From Bradyrhizobium sp. dw_78 (lineage in GTDB: Bacteria; Pseudomonadota; Alphaproteobacteria; Rhizobiales; Xanthobacteraceae): a stretch of DNA of 64,000 nt. The position numbers and the translations under genes are program-made. Positions 53,380 through 62,884 of this stretch are shown in pieces (within the stretch, counting starts at the first letter, position 1; each line of letters opens with the position of its first letter). Location: the NCBI RefSeq assembly GCF_018449525.1, contig NZ_JAAVUS010000008.1, forward strand, positions 1 through 64,000. Direction: 5' to 3'. The notes beneath the pieces are model-generated. The model was not told the DNA's origin and searched no databases. It saw nothing but the letters and a program-made list of their open reading frames with translations.

Positions 53380-55691
53380 TGCGCCGCCTCCGCGGTGAGC
53401 GCGGAAGTGGCGTAAGGCTTGAGATAGGCCGAGCTGTGATAATAATCGTAGAAGCGCAGCCGGCTGAGGTCGACGCGCGTCAGCACCGTTCCGAGGATCC
53501 GGTCATGGACCGGGGCAAGCAGATCGATGGTGTAAGAAAGAACCTCGCTCGGAGTCTGATCCCAGGCCAGCGCCAGGATGATGCGGTCAGCCAGTTCAGC
53601 CAGGGCGCGGCCGTCGACCAGCGGCACCAGCGGCGGCGAATCGATGATGATCAGGTCGTAGCGGTGACGGAAGTAATCGATGATATCGACGATCTTTTCG
53701 GAGAACATCAGTTCCGTAATGATGTCGGCATGTTTGACGGCGGTCGATGGCAGGATCGAGAGCCCCGTGCTGGGGTCGGTCAGGACGGCCCGTTCCACCG
53801 GCGTCCGGCCCATGGCGACTTCCAGCAGTCCGCTCTCGGCGTGCGGACAGAGCGCGCGCGTGGTTTGCGGATTGCGAAGATCGCCATCGATCAGGATGGT
53901 CCGTATGCCCAGCAGGGCGAACGACTGGGCGAGATTCGCGGCCAGCGTGGTCTTGCCTTCATTGTCCAACGCGGATGTCACCAGCACCACCTTCACCGGC
54001 TGGATTCTCATGGTCCGTTGCAGCGCGAGGCGGATGGCGCGGATCGCTTCCGCAAAGAATGTACCGGGCTCCTCGATGGCGTAGCGCATCAACGGCGGCT
54101 GCAATGGCGCCGGCAACAGCGTCGTGGCTTTTGGATCATAGCGGCCGAGCTCGCTCCGCCCGCGCTTCGCCCGGCGGGCGAGTTCGCCGGCGGCGACGAG
54201 GGGAACCGCGGCGAGCGCCGGCACGCCGGCGATCTGCTCCGCCTGTTCGAGCGTCTTCACCCGCTGGTCGAGATAGTCGGCGAGAAAGGCGAGAACGCAT
54301 CCGGCACCGAGGCCGAGCATTCCGGCAACGCCGACGATCAGCAGGGTCTTGGGCCAGGACGGCGCGATCGGGATGCTGGCCTTGGTGACCACATGCGAGT
54401 CCGGAAGTTCCAGACTCTGTTGCGCCATGGTTTCCTTGTAGCGGGCCAGATAGGATTCATAGAGTGTGCGGTTGGCCTCGGCCTCGCGCTGCAATTCGCG
54501 CAAGCGTACCTGGGCCTGACCCGAGGAGGTCGACACGCCCTGCGACTGGTCGAGGCTCTGTTGCAGGGAATCCTCGCGTGAGCGCGCGACGTCATAATCA
54601 TGCTGCGTGCTTTCCAGGATCCGATGGATTTCCTCGTTGATCAGGCGCTGGGTGTCGCGCAATTGCGCGCGCACATTGGCGACGGCCGGATGACGCGGGC
54701 CGTATCTGCTCGACAGATCCGCTTCGTTCTTGGCGATGTCGGCGTATTGCGTGCGCAGCCTGGCGATCACGTCCGAGGAAATTGCTGCGTTGATTCCGCC
54801 TGCGTCGTCTCCGCTCTTCGACAATTGTTTGGCTTGATCGAACTTGGCGCGCGCCTCCGCAGTCTGGACGCGGGCCGCGATCAACTGGTTATTCAGATCC
54901 GAGAGCTGCTGGTCGTTGACGGTGACACCCTGCGACATCGTGAGATTATTGGCGGCGCGGTAATCCTCGACCGCCTTTTCCGAGGCGACGACCCGCGATT
55001 TCAGCGCGTCGATCTGTCCGTTCAGCCAGTTCGACGCGATTTTGGTCGCGTCGTTCTTGGCGCGCACCTGTTCCTCGAAATAGGCCTCCGCGAGGGCGTT
55101 GGCGATCAGCGCGGCCTTTCGCGGCGATTGCGAGCTGATATTGATGTCGACCAGGAACGTGGTTCCCTGGCGTGCCACCTTCAGGCGCCGTTGCAGGATG
55201 TCCACCGCCCTGGCTTTGGCAGCATCCTCCGGACTCGCCCCTCCTTCCGAACTCGCGCTCTTGAAAATCCGCTTGATGAAATCGAGCGCGCCGGGCGGCG
55301 GTGCGAATTCCGTATCTTCGGTCAGTTTCAGCTTTTCAACGACGCGTTGCAGGATCGCGATCGACTGGATCAATTGCGCTTCGCTGTCGATGGTGGCATC
55401 GTCGGTTCCGAAATTCGACGCGGAGATCGACGATTCGTTCATCTCGATGGCGCTGGCGCGCCGCGGGTCGACAAAAACCGTCGAGGTCGCTGTATATAAT
55501 GTCGTGGCCATCAGGACGTAGATCAGCGCCAGCAAGGTCAGGGCAAGCGCCGGCGTCGCGACCGCCTTCCAGCGCCGGCGCAGAATTCGCGCCATCTCGC
55601 GCAGATCAACGGTCGGCTGCGGCCATCTCTCGGCAGCCGGCGCAGCCGGTTCCTCCAGCGCGGCGGGCTGGTCAAAACTGCGCTGTAACAT
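53376..55691 (-). CDS. Wzc-type polysaccharide co-polymerase/tyrosine autokinase
   Basis: The 771-aa protein has a first membrane helix near 43-65, a Wzz chain-length domain, long coiled coils (about 190-420, including SLDQSQGVSTSSGQ) and a second helix near 455-475. A BY-kinase domain follows, with Walker A SALDNEGKTT, Walker A' ILIDGDLRNP and IIIDSPP. The C-terminal tail is Tyr-rich (RFYDYYHSSAYLKPY), the expected autophosphorylation cluster. It should set chain length and gate export. It overlaps the outer-membrane barrel gene by 20 bp. Confidence 0.93.
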   Translation of the reverse strand: MLQRSFDQPAALEEPAAPAAERWPQPTVDLREMARILRRRWKAVATPALALTLLALIYVLMATTLYTATSTVFVDPRRASAIEMNESSISASNFGTDDATIDSEAQLIQSIAILQRVVEKLKLTEDTEFAPPPGALDFIKRIFKSASSEGGASPEDAAKARAVDILQRRLKVARQGTTFLVDINISSQSPRKAALIANALAEAYFEEQVRAKNDATKIASNWLNGQIDALKSRVVASEKAVEDYRAANNLTMSQGVTVNDQQLSDLNNQLIAARVQTAEARAKFDQAKQLSKSGDDAGGINAAISSDVIARLRTQYADIAKNEADLSSRYGPRHPAVANVRAQLRDTQRLINEEIHRILESTQHDYDVARSREDSLQQSLDQSQGVSTSSGQAQVRLRELQREAEANRTLYESYLARYKETMAQQSLELPDSHVVTKASIPIAPSWPKTLLIVGVAGMLGLGAGCVLAFLADYLDQRVKTLEQAEQIAGVPALAAVPLVAAGELARRAKRGRSELGRYDPKATTLLPAPLQPPLMRYAIEEPGTFFAEAIRAIRLALQRTMRIQPVKVVLVTSALDNEGKTTLAANLAQSFALLGIRTILIDGDLRNPQTTRALCPHAESGLLEVAMGRTPVERAVLTDPSTGLSILPSTAVKHADIITELMFSEKIVDIIDYFRHRYDLIIIDSPPLVPLVDGRALAELADRIILALAWDQTPSEVLSYTIDLLAPVHDRILGTVLTRVDLSRLRFYDYYHSSAYLKPYATSALTAEAAQ

Positions 55692-57090
55692 TGATGCCTA
55701 CCTGCTGTTTGTCGAAGCTGAAGATGGGAATGTCGCTGTTGCGTGACGTGTAGCGGTGATAGACGGAGATCGAGCCGTAGCGATTGAGCATGTATTTGAC
55801 GCGGGCGTCGGTCGTGATCACATGATCCTTGCGGACGATGCCGAAGAAACGGTCACTCTCGTAACCGCCGGCCACCGACAGGATGACGTTGCGGCGCAGT
55901 TCGTAATCCGCCCCCAGTTGCAGGGCATTGGCGAGCACGCCGGTGGAACTGGTCTGGGAAGTTTCTGTGACGAGCTGCTCGGCCTTGAAGTGGACATCGA
56001 GCAGGCGCGTCGGGCGCCATGTCAGCATGGCGCGGTAGGAGGGGCCGTCGATGGTTCCGATCGTCCGGTCGACGAATTGCTGCTGCACATAGCCGAAGCC
56101 GAATTCGCCGCTGACGAGATTGGTCAATCCGAGCGTCACGCCGGACAGCGCGCGGTATCCTTGTGAGTCCAGCGATTGCGAGGGCGTGCCGCGGATGTTG
56201 CGTTCATTGCCTTCCGCGCCGGCGAACCAGCCGAAGGTCTGCGAGATGGCGTAATCGACGCGGCCGTGAACGGAATAGATCTGGCCGTCGAGGCTGTCTT
56301 CATTGATGACGGTTCCATCCTGCGCCCGCGTCGATCCGTAATCGTAGGAGTCGGTGCGAATCCCAACCGAGGTCGTCAGGCGGTTGAATTCCTTGCGGAT
56401 ACTGACGTCGCCGGAGAAAAGATTGTAGGGCGTCGGCTGAACCGCGCCGGCCGGCGAATTCAGCGAGCCGACACCGACATTCAGATGAGCAATCTGGAAG
56501 TCGGTCAGAACGGCGAGATCGTCGGCGATCTCGTACCAGGCGTTGCCTTTGAGGCTGGCATTGGTCTGGTCGAGCCCGGGATTGGCGTTGTAGACCGTCG
56601 ATTGCGTATCGAGCGTCAAATCGATGCCATGTCGTTCCCACAGCGTGTGCGCGCGTAGGGAAGGCTCGAACACCGCAGCGATGTCTGAGCGCTTCAGGAA
56701 GTTCGAGGAAAAGACGTTATTGTCGTAAAAGGCGCCAGCCTTGAACGACGGATTGAACATCCAGGAGTCGTAGCGAATTCCGACCGGCTCATATCCTGGT
56801 TGTTGTCTCGTCGTCACCGGCATGTCCTCGGGGGCTATCGGTTCGCGGTTCTCCGGATCCGTCAGGACCGGCAATGGTGATGGCTCGAATATCCTTTGTG
56901 CATTCCAGGGCGGCGTGACTTCCTCGGTCGTGGTCGGAATCACCTGTGCATTCGCCGGCGTAGCGAGGCCAAGCAGGACGGCCGCTGCCGGTACAGGCGC
57001 AAGCGTCAAGCCCGGGCGGCGCAGCGACTTTGCCGGACGAGCGATAGTTTTGCCCGCCGTTACGCGCGAGAATACAAACGCACACTTCAT
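55672..57090 (-). CDS. Outer-membrane beta-barrel protein of the EPS locus
   Basis: The 472-aa protein has a signal peptide (about to LGLATPANAQ), a short Pro-rich N-terminal part and then repeated amphipathic strands ending in Phe (VGINVTAQF), typical of the beta-barrel porin 2 family. ATG 57088-57090 has AAGGACA upstream and is preferred over 57198. In rhizobial EPS clusters such proteins accompany Wza/Wzc and may form the secretion pore. That role is inferred from position. Confidence 0.85.
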   Translation of the reverse strand: MKCAFVFSRVTAGKTIARPAKSLRRPGLTLAPVPAAAVLLGLATPANAQVIPTTTEEVTPPWNAQRIFEPSPLPVLTDPENREPIAPEDMPVTTRQQPGYEPVGIRYDSWMFNPSFKAGAFYDNNVFSSNFLKRSDIAAVFEPSLRAHTLWERHGIDLTLDTQSTVYNANPGLDQTNASLKGNAWYEIADDLAVLTDFQIAHLNVGVGSLNSPAGAVQPTPYNLFSGDVSIRKEFNRLTTSVGIRTDSYDYGSTRAQDGTVINEDSLDGQIYSVHGRVDYAISQTFGWFAGAEGNERNIRGTPSQSLDSQGYRALSGVTLGLTNLVSGEFGFGYVQQQFVDRTIGTIDGPSYRAMLTWRPTRLLDVHFKAEQLVTETSQTSSTGVLANALQLGADYELRRNVILSVAGGYESDRFFGIVRKDHVITTDARVKYMLNRYGSISVYHRYTSRNSDIPIFSFDKQQVGINVTAQF

Positions 57091-57608
57091 CACTTGTCCT
57101 TTATGGGAGGCGGCAATCACCACGACTCGACATCGTCGGCTTTCAGCCGCTGCCCAAAAAAACATCGCGAAGCCACTTACGGAGACGCCGGCCGACACAG
57201 CTCATCATCACCCCAAAGCGCGTGCGGTCAGATCGGAAGGACTCTTCTCGGTCAACAACGTGAGTGACAGAAAAAAAGTTTCCGCATCGCAAAACAATTT
57301 TCATCTTAAAGAGACGACACTATGGCGATCGGTGCCGATCGCGCTCACACAAGCGAGAGCATCGTGTCAGCTAATTAATAAATGTGCGTTCGATCGCCTC
57401 AACGAAGTGCAGATGCACAGATCTTCGTCTGCGTGAATGCGTCGATCGTGGTTTGATGAATGTCGATATCAGCGCAGGCGTCGGTTCCCGGTTTGACGAA
57501 ACGGCAACACCCGCTTCCTGCAAATGCGGACACGATCGCCATCGCGATTTATCGATGGATGTTCGGGAACAATGATTTGGGAAAACACGCCGCAGCAATG
57601 CAAGGTGG
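57091..57608. promoter_or_regulatory. 518-bp upstream region of the EPS operon
   Basis: No gene is supported. The AT-rich stretch around 57260-57380 (AAAAAAAGTTTCC, CTAATTAATAAATG) lies before the barrel-kinase-polymerase operon and may hold its promoter. No recognised operator was found. Confidence 0.35.
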
Positions 57609-58784
57609 CTATCGGCTTGTTCCATCCGGTTTCAGCGATGATGATATCGGAAATCGTCCGGACAGGACTCGCTTGAACAGCCGTCGGGGCCGTTCGAACA
57701 ATGCGCTGAAGCAGAAAGCGATCAGGATACAAACGATGCTGAGGCCGGCGAATTCCAGCAAGAACTCCGGCGTCACCGCCGTGTAACGCGTTCTATGATG
57801 GCCAGCGTTCAGGAAGTAAAAGTAAATGTAGAGCCTGATCAGCGGGTAGTGGGTGACATACAGGGAGAAGGAAAGTTCGGCGAACCACCGGCTGGCTCTC
57901 GCCATATAGCTTGCGAGCGTGGCGCGAATGCTGGTCCGAGGCATCGGCTGGTTAAAGAATGTCGCCAGCGTGTAGGAGAATGAAGCGGCGAGGAACAGGT
58001 CGCGGAACCAGAAATGTTCCTTGCTGAATTCGAGCCGGCCGAACAGCAGCGACGCGGCCATTGCCAGCAGTGCAATCCGGCGCCGTCGCGGGAAGCTGCC
58101 CGGCATGAACCAGAGCGCGGCGCCGAAAAGCCAGAACGGAAAGTCGAGAACAATGTTGGTGTCGTCGAGCGGCGCCAGCTTCACAGACAAAACAAAGATC
58201 AGCGCCGTGCCCGCAAGTGAAATCGCCAGCCAAATTGTAAACACCCGCGAAAAGGCGGCGATCACAACCGGAAACACGAAGTAGTAGACGATTTCGTTGG
58301 AGATGCTCCAAAGCGGCAGGTTGTTGCAGAGCGGTTTGACCAGGAAATTCTGAAACCCGGCCGCATTTCCGAGAATTGTTGTGGATGTGTCGGCGCAGTC
58401 GAGCGCCGGCGCCATATATTGAAGGGTGGCCGAAAGGGCGGTCGCGGCAATCAGAACCGGCCCGATCCTGATGCTGCGATCGATCCAGTATTCCCGCAGG
58501 TCGTGAGGGGAGCGGATGTCGAGCTTGAGAACGGCGCCGCCTACGAGATAGCCGCTCAGCACGAAGAAAATGATCACGGCGTCGTGCCCGAACGTTGTGA
58601 TCACAAAAAATGCGCGCGCGGGCCAGTTGTATACACTCAGCAAGTTATAGGGAACGACGAGCGACGATCGAATGTGGAAGAACAGGACGAGCAGGGCGGC
58701 GACGGCGCGGGAAAAGTTCAGCACATGGGAAAGCGCCATCCCGGGCGCCAGTGCATCCGTATTGGACTTCGGCACAATGGGCAT
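57609..58784 (-). CDS. Acyltransferase-3 family membrane protein
   Basis: This 391-aa polytopic protein has NFSRAVAALLVLFFHIRSSL at the start, VIIFFVLSGYLVGGAVL and about ten helices. It is unlike the other acyltransferase of the locus except in the family motif, so the two may add different acyl groups (for example acetyl and pyruvyl/succinyl). ATG 58784 has GGTGAG at good spacing; ATG 58829 in the same frame is an alternative. Confidence 0.87.
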   Translation of the reverse strand: MPIVPKSNTDALAPGMALSHVLNFSRAVAALLVLFFHIRSSLVVPYNLLSVYNWPARAFFVITTFGHDAVIIFFVLSGYLVGGAVLKLDIRSPHDLREYWIDRSIRIGPVLIAATALSATLQYMAPALDCADTSTTILGNAAGFQNFLVKPLCNNLPLWSISNEIVYYFVFPVVIAAFSRVFTIWLAISLAGTALIFVLSVKLAPLDDTNIVLDFPFWLFGAALWFMPGSFPRRRRIALLAMAASLLFGRLEFSKEHFWFRDLFLAASFSYTLATFFNQPMPRTSIRATLASYMARASRWFAELSFSLYVTHYPLIRLYIYFYFLNAGHHRTRYTAVTPEFLLEFAGLSIVCILIAFCFSALFERPRRLFKRVLSGRFPISSSLKPDGTSR

Positions 58785-58894
58785 TCTGCTCACCGCTTCC
58801 TTCGAGTGGCCTCGGGAATAGTCGGACATGCCGGCGTCTTCTGGAGCAACGCACGGACGCGCGACGTCGGGGAACCGCGAAGTGCGGCGAAGTT

Positions 58895-59485
58895 TCAGAA
58901 GTAGCGTTCAGGAATGCGGATGTTATCGCCGGGAAAAACCGGAACCGGCGAGTCCAGCGAATGGACTTCTTCGGCGGTTCCACCCGATCGCCGCAGGAAG
59001 ACCTTGTTTTCGTTGGCGCGGTAGGTGAACCCTCCGGCGCTCGCGACGGCGTCCAATACGGTCAGGCCAAGGCGATAAGGGTACTCGCCGCTCTTCTTGA
59101 CCTCGCCGAGGATATAATAAGGTCTGTACAGCGCCACTTCGACGTTCACGCGGGGATCGCGAACGATTCCTTTCGCCAGCGTGGATGCAATCGAACGCTC
59201 CAGCTGCTTCGTCGTCAGCCCGGAGGCCATCACATGCCCCGCAAGCGGAACCGATATCTGGCCGGTGCTGTCAACTTCATACTCTCCGGCGATGTCCGGC
59301 TCGCCATAGACTTTCACACGAACCCGATCGTTCGGCCCAAGCACGTAGTTCCCCGCGTTCGGAGCTTGTTGCGCCGAATCTTGTTGCGCCGACGCCGCAG
59401 ATCGAGCGCCGATCCCCGATGCCGCAAGCCCGATTGAAGCAAGGAGCAAGGCGAATCCGATGGCGCGCATCGATGGCTGCTGCAT
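58895..59485 (-). CDS. Polysaccharide export protein (Wza/OPX family)
   Basis: The 196-aa periplasmic/outer-membrane export protein has a signal peptide (AIGFALLLASIGLAASGIGA). A Poly_export domain follows (YVLGPNDRVRVKVYGEPDIAG, then VDSTGQISVPLAG), then an SLBB-like part (YILGEVKKSGEYPYRLGLTV, AVASAGGFTYRA). It is short and lacks the C-terminal helix of E. coli Wza, as in ExoF-type proteins. ATG 59485 begins at the signal peptide; the frame is open to 59617. It is the first clear gene of the minus-strand EPS set. Confidence 0.9.
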   Translation of the reverse strand: MQQPSMRAIGFALLLASIGLAASGIGARSAASAQQDSAQQAPNAGNYVLGPNDRVRVKVYGEPDIAGEYEVDSTGQISVPLAGHVMASGLTTKQLERSIASTLAKGIVRDPRVNVEVALYRPYYILGEVKKSGEYPYRLGLTVLDAVASAGGFTYRANENKVFLRRSGGTAEEVHSLDSPVPVFPGDNIRIPERYF

Positions 59486-59613
59486 GACTTCATCCCCGCG
59501 AATTATATCCGGCGGCAGATGATAGTTGCGCAAACAAGGCAAAAGAATGTGAGGCCGGGTTTCATCGGTGGATGCGCTCCCGCGTGCGTAAGCGCCATCG
59601 TCACAAGGCATCA

Positions 59614-60351
59614 TCACAGGAATTGAACAGAGGCGTCCTCAAGAATTACGCATGTCAAAGTTCCCGTGCGCCAGGCGCCGGTGTCGATATTGATCCGGTT
59701 GTGCCGTATTTCTGGATGCGCAACCGGCGTATGTCCGTGAACGACGAGCTTGCCGTGGTCGAGCGGCGAGTCCAGGAACTCGTGACGGATCCAGAGAAAA
59801 TCCCGGGTGTTCTGCCGCTCGATCGGGATCTCCGGACGAATCCCGGCGTGGACGAACAGAAAGTCACCGCAGCAGAAGCTTGGCCGCAGACACTGCAGGA
59901 CAAGCCGGTGCGTCAGCGGAAATACGCGGCAGAAGCGGCGATGCAGCTCGCTGCCGGTTTCGGTGGCGTCGGAACGCAGAAAGACGCCGTAGGATGCAAG
60001 GGTCTGGTCGCCGCCGAGTTGCAGCCAAGGGCGAAGTGCGCGCGGGTCGCGCAGGAAGCTTTCCATGAGGTCTTCGTGGTTGCCTCTCAGGCACACCGCG
60101 TTGTTTCGGACCAGCCGCACAGCCAACAGATCGAGGACTGCTTTCGAATTGGGCCCACGATCGATGTAGTCGCCCAAATAGATCTCGACGGCATATCTGA
60201 CAGGCCGGCGCCGGAGATCGTCATCGATATGGTGAATGGCTTCGCCGAGTAGGTCGGCGCGGCCGTGAATATCGCCGATGGCATAAATCCGCGTCTCCGC
60301 CGGCGTCGAGGCGGCAACCGGTCGCGATTGGGCGGCGGACAGTGATCGCAT
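59614..60351 (-). CDS. Metallophosphoesterase, PrpE/PrpA-type Ser/Thr phosphatase
   Basis: This 245-aa enzyme has the complete calcineurin-like metal motifs: GDIHG (about residue 26), GDYIDRGP (about 60), GNHE (about 90) and GHTP (about 205). Mn2+/Fe-dependent phosphatases of this type act on phosphoproteins or diadenosine polyphosphates. It lies between the two halves of the EPS locus, which contains a tyrosine kinase. Dephosphorylation of the kinase tail is possible but speculative, because this family mostly acts on Ser/Thr. Confidence 0.9.
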   Translation of the reverse strand: MRSLSAAQSRPVAASTPAETRIYAIGDIHGRADLLGEAIHHIDDDLRRRPVRYAVEIYLGDYIDRGPNSKAVLDLLAVRLVRNNAVCLRGNHEDLMESFLRDPRALRPWLQLGGDQTLASYGVFLRSDATETGSELHRRFCRVFPLTHRLVLQCLRPSFCCGDFLFVHAGIRPEIPIERQNTRDFLWIRHEFLDSPLDHGKLVVHGHTPVAHPEIRHNRINIDTGAWRTGTLTCVILEDASVQFL

Positions 60352-60424
60352 CGTCCGCCATAGCGATCATGGAACGGCGTCGCGGTCAAATAAAAGCGCT
60401 GACGATCAACATCTATGATCGGCG

Positions 60425-60562
60425 TCAGAAGAAAATCGCGCAGATCGCCGCAGCGATCAGCACCCAGGCACCTGCATTCGCCAGGATAATAAGGTTCCGC
60501 AATCGTCGACCTGACGTTTCGTCCTGCTCAAGCAGGCGATAGTCGGAACGTCCAGCAATCAT
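60425..60562 (-). CDS. 45-aa single-pass membrane peptide
   Basis: ATG 60560-60562 follows AGGGAGG at five bases, a near-ideal ribosome-binding site. The 45-residue product has a polar/acidic N-terminus and one C-terminal membrane helix (ILANAGAWVLIAAAICAIFF). The frame is open to 60640, but the ribosome-binding site marks the internal start. The gene is 73 bp upstream of the phosphatase on the same strand. The role is unknown. Confidence 0.6.
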   Translation of the reverse strand: MIAGRSDYRLLEQDETSGRRLRNLIILANAGAWVLIAAAICAIFF

Positions 60563-61139
60563 CGATGCCTCCCTGTGCTCCTTGGAGACAGGCAGCCCGC
60601 CAGCTGAAGTCGCTTCGGTCTTTCGCAGTTGTACGATCATCGGAAGTTTGTCGCGGCTCGGGGTTCAACCGTTCAATGCGAGACTACGGGAACGCGACTT
60701 AGTTTTGGTTTAATCCTGAAGCTCAAAAGCGACGATATGGCACGACTTTTTGTTTTGTGATGGCACGGGTACACTCGCTTCGAAGGCCGCGTCAGCTCGT
60801 GCGTAAGAAGTTCCAGATTTTCGATTATGCATGGCAGCGCCGAAATGCACGCAGCTCAATATACGCGCAAGCAGAACTAAGCTCCTATTGGAAAACGTCA
60901 TTTTCCACGGCATGCGAGCTGATCTGCGTCGCGCTGCAAAAATATTCGCGATGTTTCCGCTGCGCCGCCAAAATTCGCTCAAGAATTTAGGAAAGCTTTA
61001 ATCAAGGCGGATCGCCGCGCGTCGAGCGCGATTAGGTAAGCGTTCGCTTCGGCGACAGCGGAACCGCTGTTCCCGGGCGCAGGGTTGCGTTGTGTTCCGC
61101 TCAGTGACGTGAACAACACTCCAGCAGAAGGCGAGACCC
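60563..61139. promoter_or_regulatory. 577-bp divergent region of the EPS locus
   Basis: No gene of more than 90 codons with family similarity is seen. It separates the minus-strand genes from the priming transferase operon and should contain promoters in both directions. AT-rich patches occur near 60690-60760 and 60930-61000. Confidence 0.35.
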
Positions 61140-61889
61140 ATGGCGCCCCCCATTGCGGCCGGTTTGCAACACGACAATGTGGTTCCGCTGCGCAACGAGC
61201 GGCGGTTCATATCGGTAAGGCCGGTCGAGTGTGACGCCAGCCGATACCGTCACCGTCGCTCGCGTCACTTGGCGCGAACGGAACCGTCCGCCTCGGCGGG
61301 CAAGCGGATCTTCGACGTCGCGGTTGCGAGCGCGACCTTGATGTTTCTCGCGCCGCTCCTGATCGTGATCGTGGTTGCCATCAAGCTCACGTCGCGTGGC
61401 CCGGTATTGTTCATTCAGCCGAGGTACGGTTACCGCAACCGGTTCTTCAGGATTTACAAGTTTCGAACCATGCGCGTGGAGGCCGGCGACACAGCCGGTG
61501 TGAAGCAGACGGTGCAGGGCGATGCGCGGGTGACGCGGGTCGGGAAGGTGTTGCGGAAAACGAGCCTCGATGAAATTCCGCAACTGATCAATGTCATCAG
61601 GGGAGATATGTCGCTGGTCGGTCCGCGTCCGCATGTTCCGGGAATGCTTGCGGCCGATCTACCCTATGAGGACCTGGTTCCGTACTATTTCCAGCGGCAT
61701 ACGGCGCGGCCGGGAATCACTGGCCTTGCGCAGGTAAGCGGTTGCAGGGGTAGCACCGTCGAGGCCGGCCGCGCGATTTCACGTATCGACTATGACCTCG
61801 ACTATATCGAGAAATGGTCGCTGCGCATGGATATCGCGATCATCGTACGGACGGTCCGCAGGGAGTTCCTGTCGGGCAGCGGCTTCTAG
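61140..61889 (+). CDS. Undecaprenyl-phosphate sugar phosphotransferase (ExoY-like priming enzyme)
   Basis: The 249-aa protein has one membrane helix (about residues 70-90, VAVASATLMFLAPLLIVIV) and the bacterial sugar transferase domain. Motifs are KRIFDV, GPVLFIQPRYG, YKFRTMRVEA, LRKTSLDEIPQLINVIRGDM and SLVGPRPHVP. It should load the first sugar phosphate (glucose or galactose type) onto undecaprenyl phosphate to start the repeat unit. Short forms with a single helix are the ExoY subtype. Confidence 0.93.
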   Translation: MAPPIAAGLQHDNVVPLRNERRFISVRPVECDASRYRHRRSRHLARTEPSASAGKRIFDVAVASATLMFLAPLLIVIVVAIKLTSRGPVLFIQPRYGYRNRFFRIYKFRTMRVEAGDTAGVKQTVQGDARVTRVGKVLRKTSLDEIPQLINVIRGDMSLVGPRPHVPGMLAADLPYEDLVPYYFQRHTARPGITGLAQVSGCRGSTVEAGRAISRIDYDLDYIEKWSLRMDIAIIVRTVRREFLSGSGF

Positions 61890-62028
61890 ATCATAAAGAA
61901 TAGGGCGATTCGGAGGTGGGCTGAGGATGCGGGCACACAGGTTCGGCGCATACAGCCATCGCCGCGGCCATCGATCGAGCCATCGAACCGGCTGCAATCC
62001 ATTCAACCAAAACAGAGAGATCGCCGCG

Positions 62029-62826
62029 ATGAGCGCCAGGCAACGAACCCGAGAGCTGTTGAAGGAAACATTTCCGTCGGTCTGGCTGCATTGGCATTTC
62101 ATGCACCGTCCGGCTTCGGCCGAGCAGGAATTGTCGTTGCTCGACCGGGTCGTTCCGGACGGAGCGGTGACCGTCGATGTCGGAGCAAATTGCGGCCTCT
62201 ATACCCGCAAGCTGGCGCGGCTTTCGCGGCAGGTCCATGCCTTTGAGCCTTCGCACAAGATGGCGGTTCTGCTGCGGCGAACGTCAGCGCCGAATGTCAA
62301 TATTCACGAAATGGCGCTATCCGATCAGGCGGGGGACGCGGAGCTGTTCATTCCGCAGGATGACGATGAGCCGGTCTACGGCCTGGCCTCGCTCGAACCC
62401 AGGCAGGGCGCGTCAAGCCAGCAGAAGATTGTTTCGACGACGGTGCCAAAGGCCCGTCTGGACGCGGTCATCCGTGACGAGGTGGCCTTTGTCAAAATTG
62501 ACGTGGAAGGGCACGAACTGAATGTTCTGAACGGCTCGACCGGCCTGCTTGAGCGTAGCCAGCCGGTATTCCTGGTCGAGGCCGAGGACCGGCATCGCCA
62601 GCGGGCGACGCGATCGATCTTCGAGTTCTTCGCAAGCAGGTCCTATCGGGGATTTTTCCTGAAGGACGGCAGCGCGCTTCCGGTCGATCAGTTCCGGACC
62701 GAGGAGTTGCAGGATGCCGATGTGCTGCTGCCCGACGGCGGCCGCAAGAGCGGCAAGCACTACATCAACAATTTCTTCTTCTTCCCGCAGCATCTGGATG
62801 GGGAATCGATCCTGAACGGCTCATAG
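62029..62826 (+). CDS. FkbM-family methyltransferase
   Basis: The 265-aa enzyme has the FkbM pattern: TVDVGANCGLYTRKLARL (SAM motif I, about residues 45-62), VHAFEPSHKM and FVKIDVEGHELNVLNGS. ATG 62029 is preferred; the frame is open back to 61927. FkbM enzymes O-methylate sugars in polysaccharides and natural products. The gene follows the priming enzyme by 139 bp and precedes the UDP-glucose dehydrogenase by 58 bp. Confidence 0.9.
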   Translation: MSARQRTRELLKETFPSVWLHWHFMHRPASAEQELSLLDRVVPDGAVTVDVGANCGLYTRKLARLSRQVHAFEPSHKMAVLLRRTSAPNVNIHEMALSDQAGDAELFIPQDDDEPVYGLASLEPRQGASSQQKIVSTTVPKARLDAVIRDEVAFVKIDVEGHELNVLNGSTGLLERSQPVFLVEAEDRHRQRATRSIFEFFASRSYRGFFLKDGSALPVDQFRTEELQDADVLLPDGGRKSGKHYINNFFFFPQHLDGESILNGS

Positions 62827-62884
62827 CCGGCGCATGAAGATCAACTCCAGGGCTGAGCGGGACAGATCGTAAGGTGGGGTGTCA

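Noticed and set aside
53379..54581. 400-codon plus-strand frame opposite the Wzc-like kinase
   Set aside because: Shadow frame; the minus strand carries complete Walker motifs and a Tyr-rich tail.
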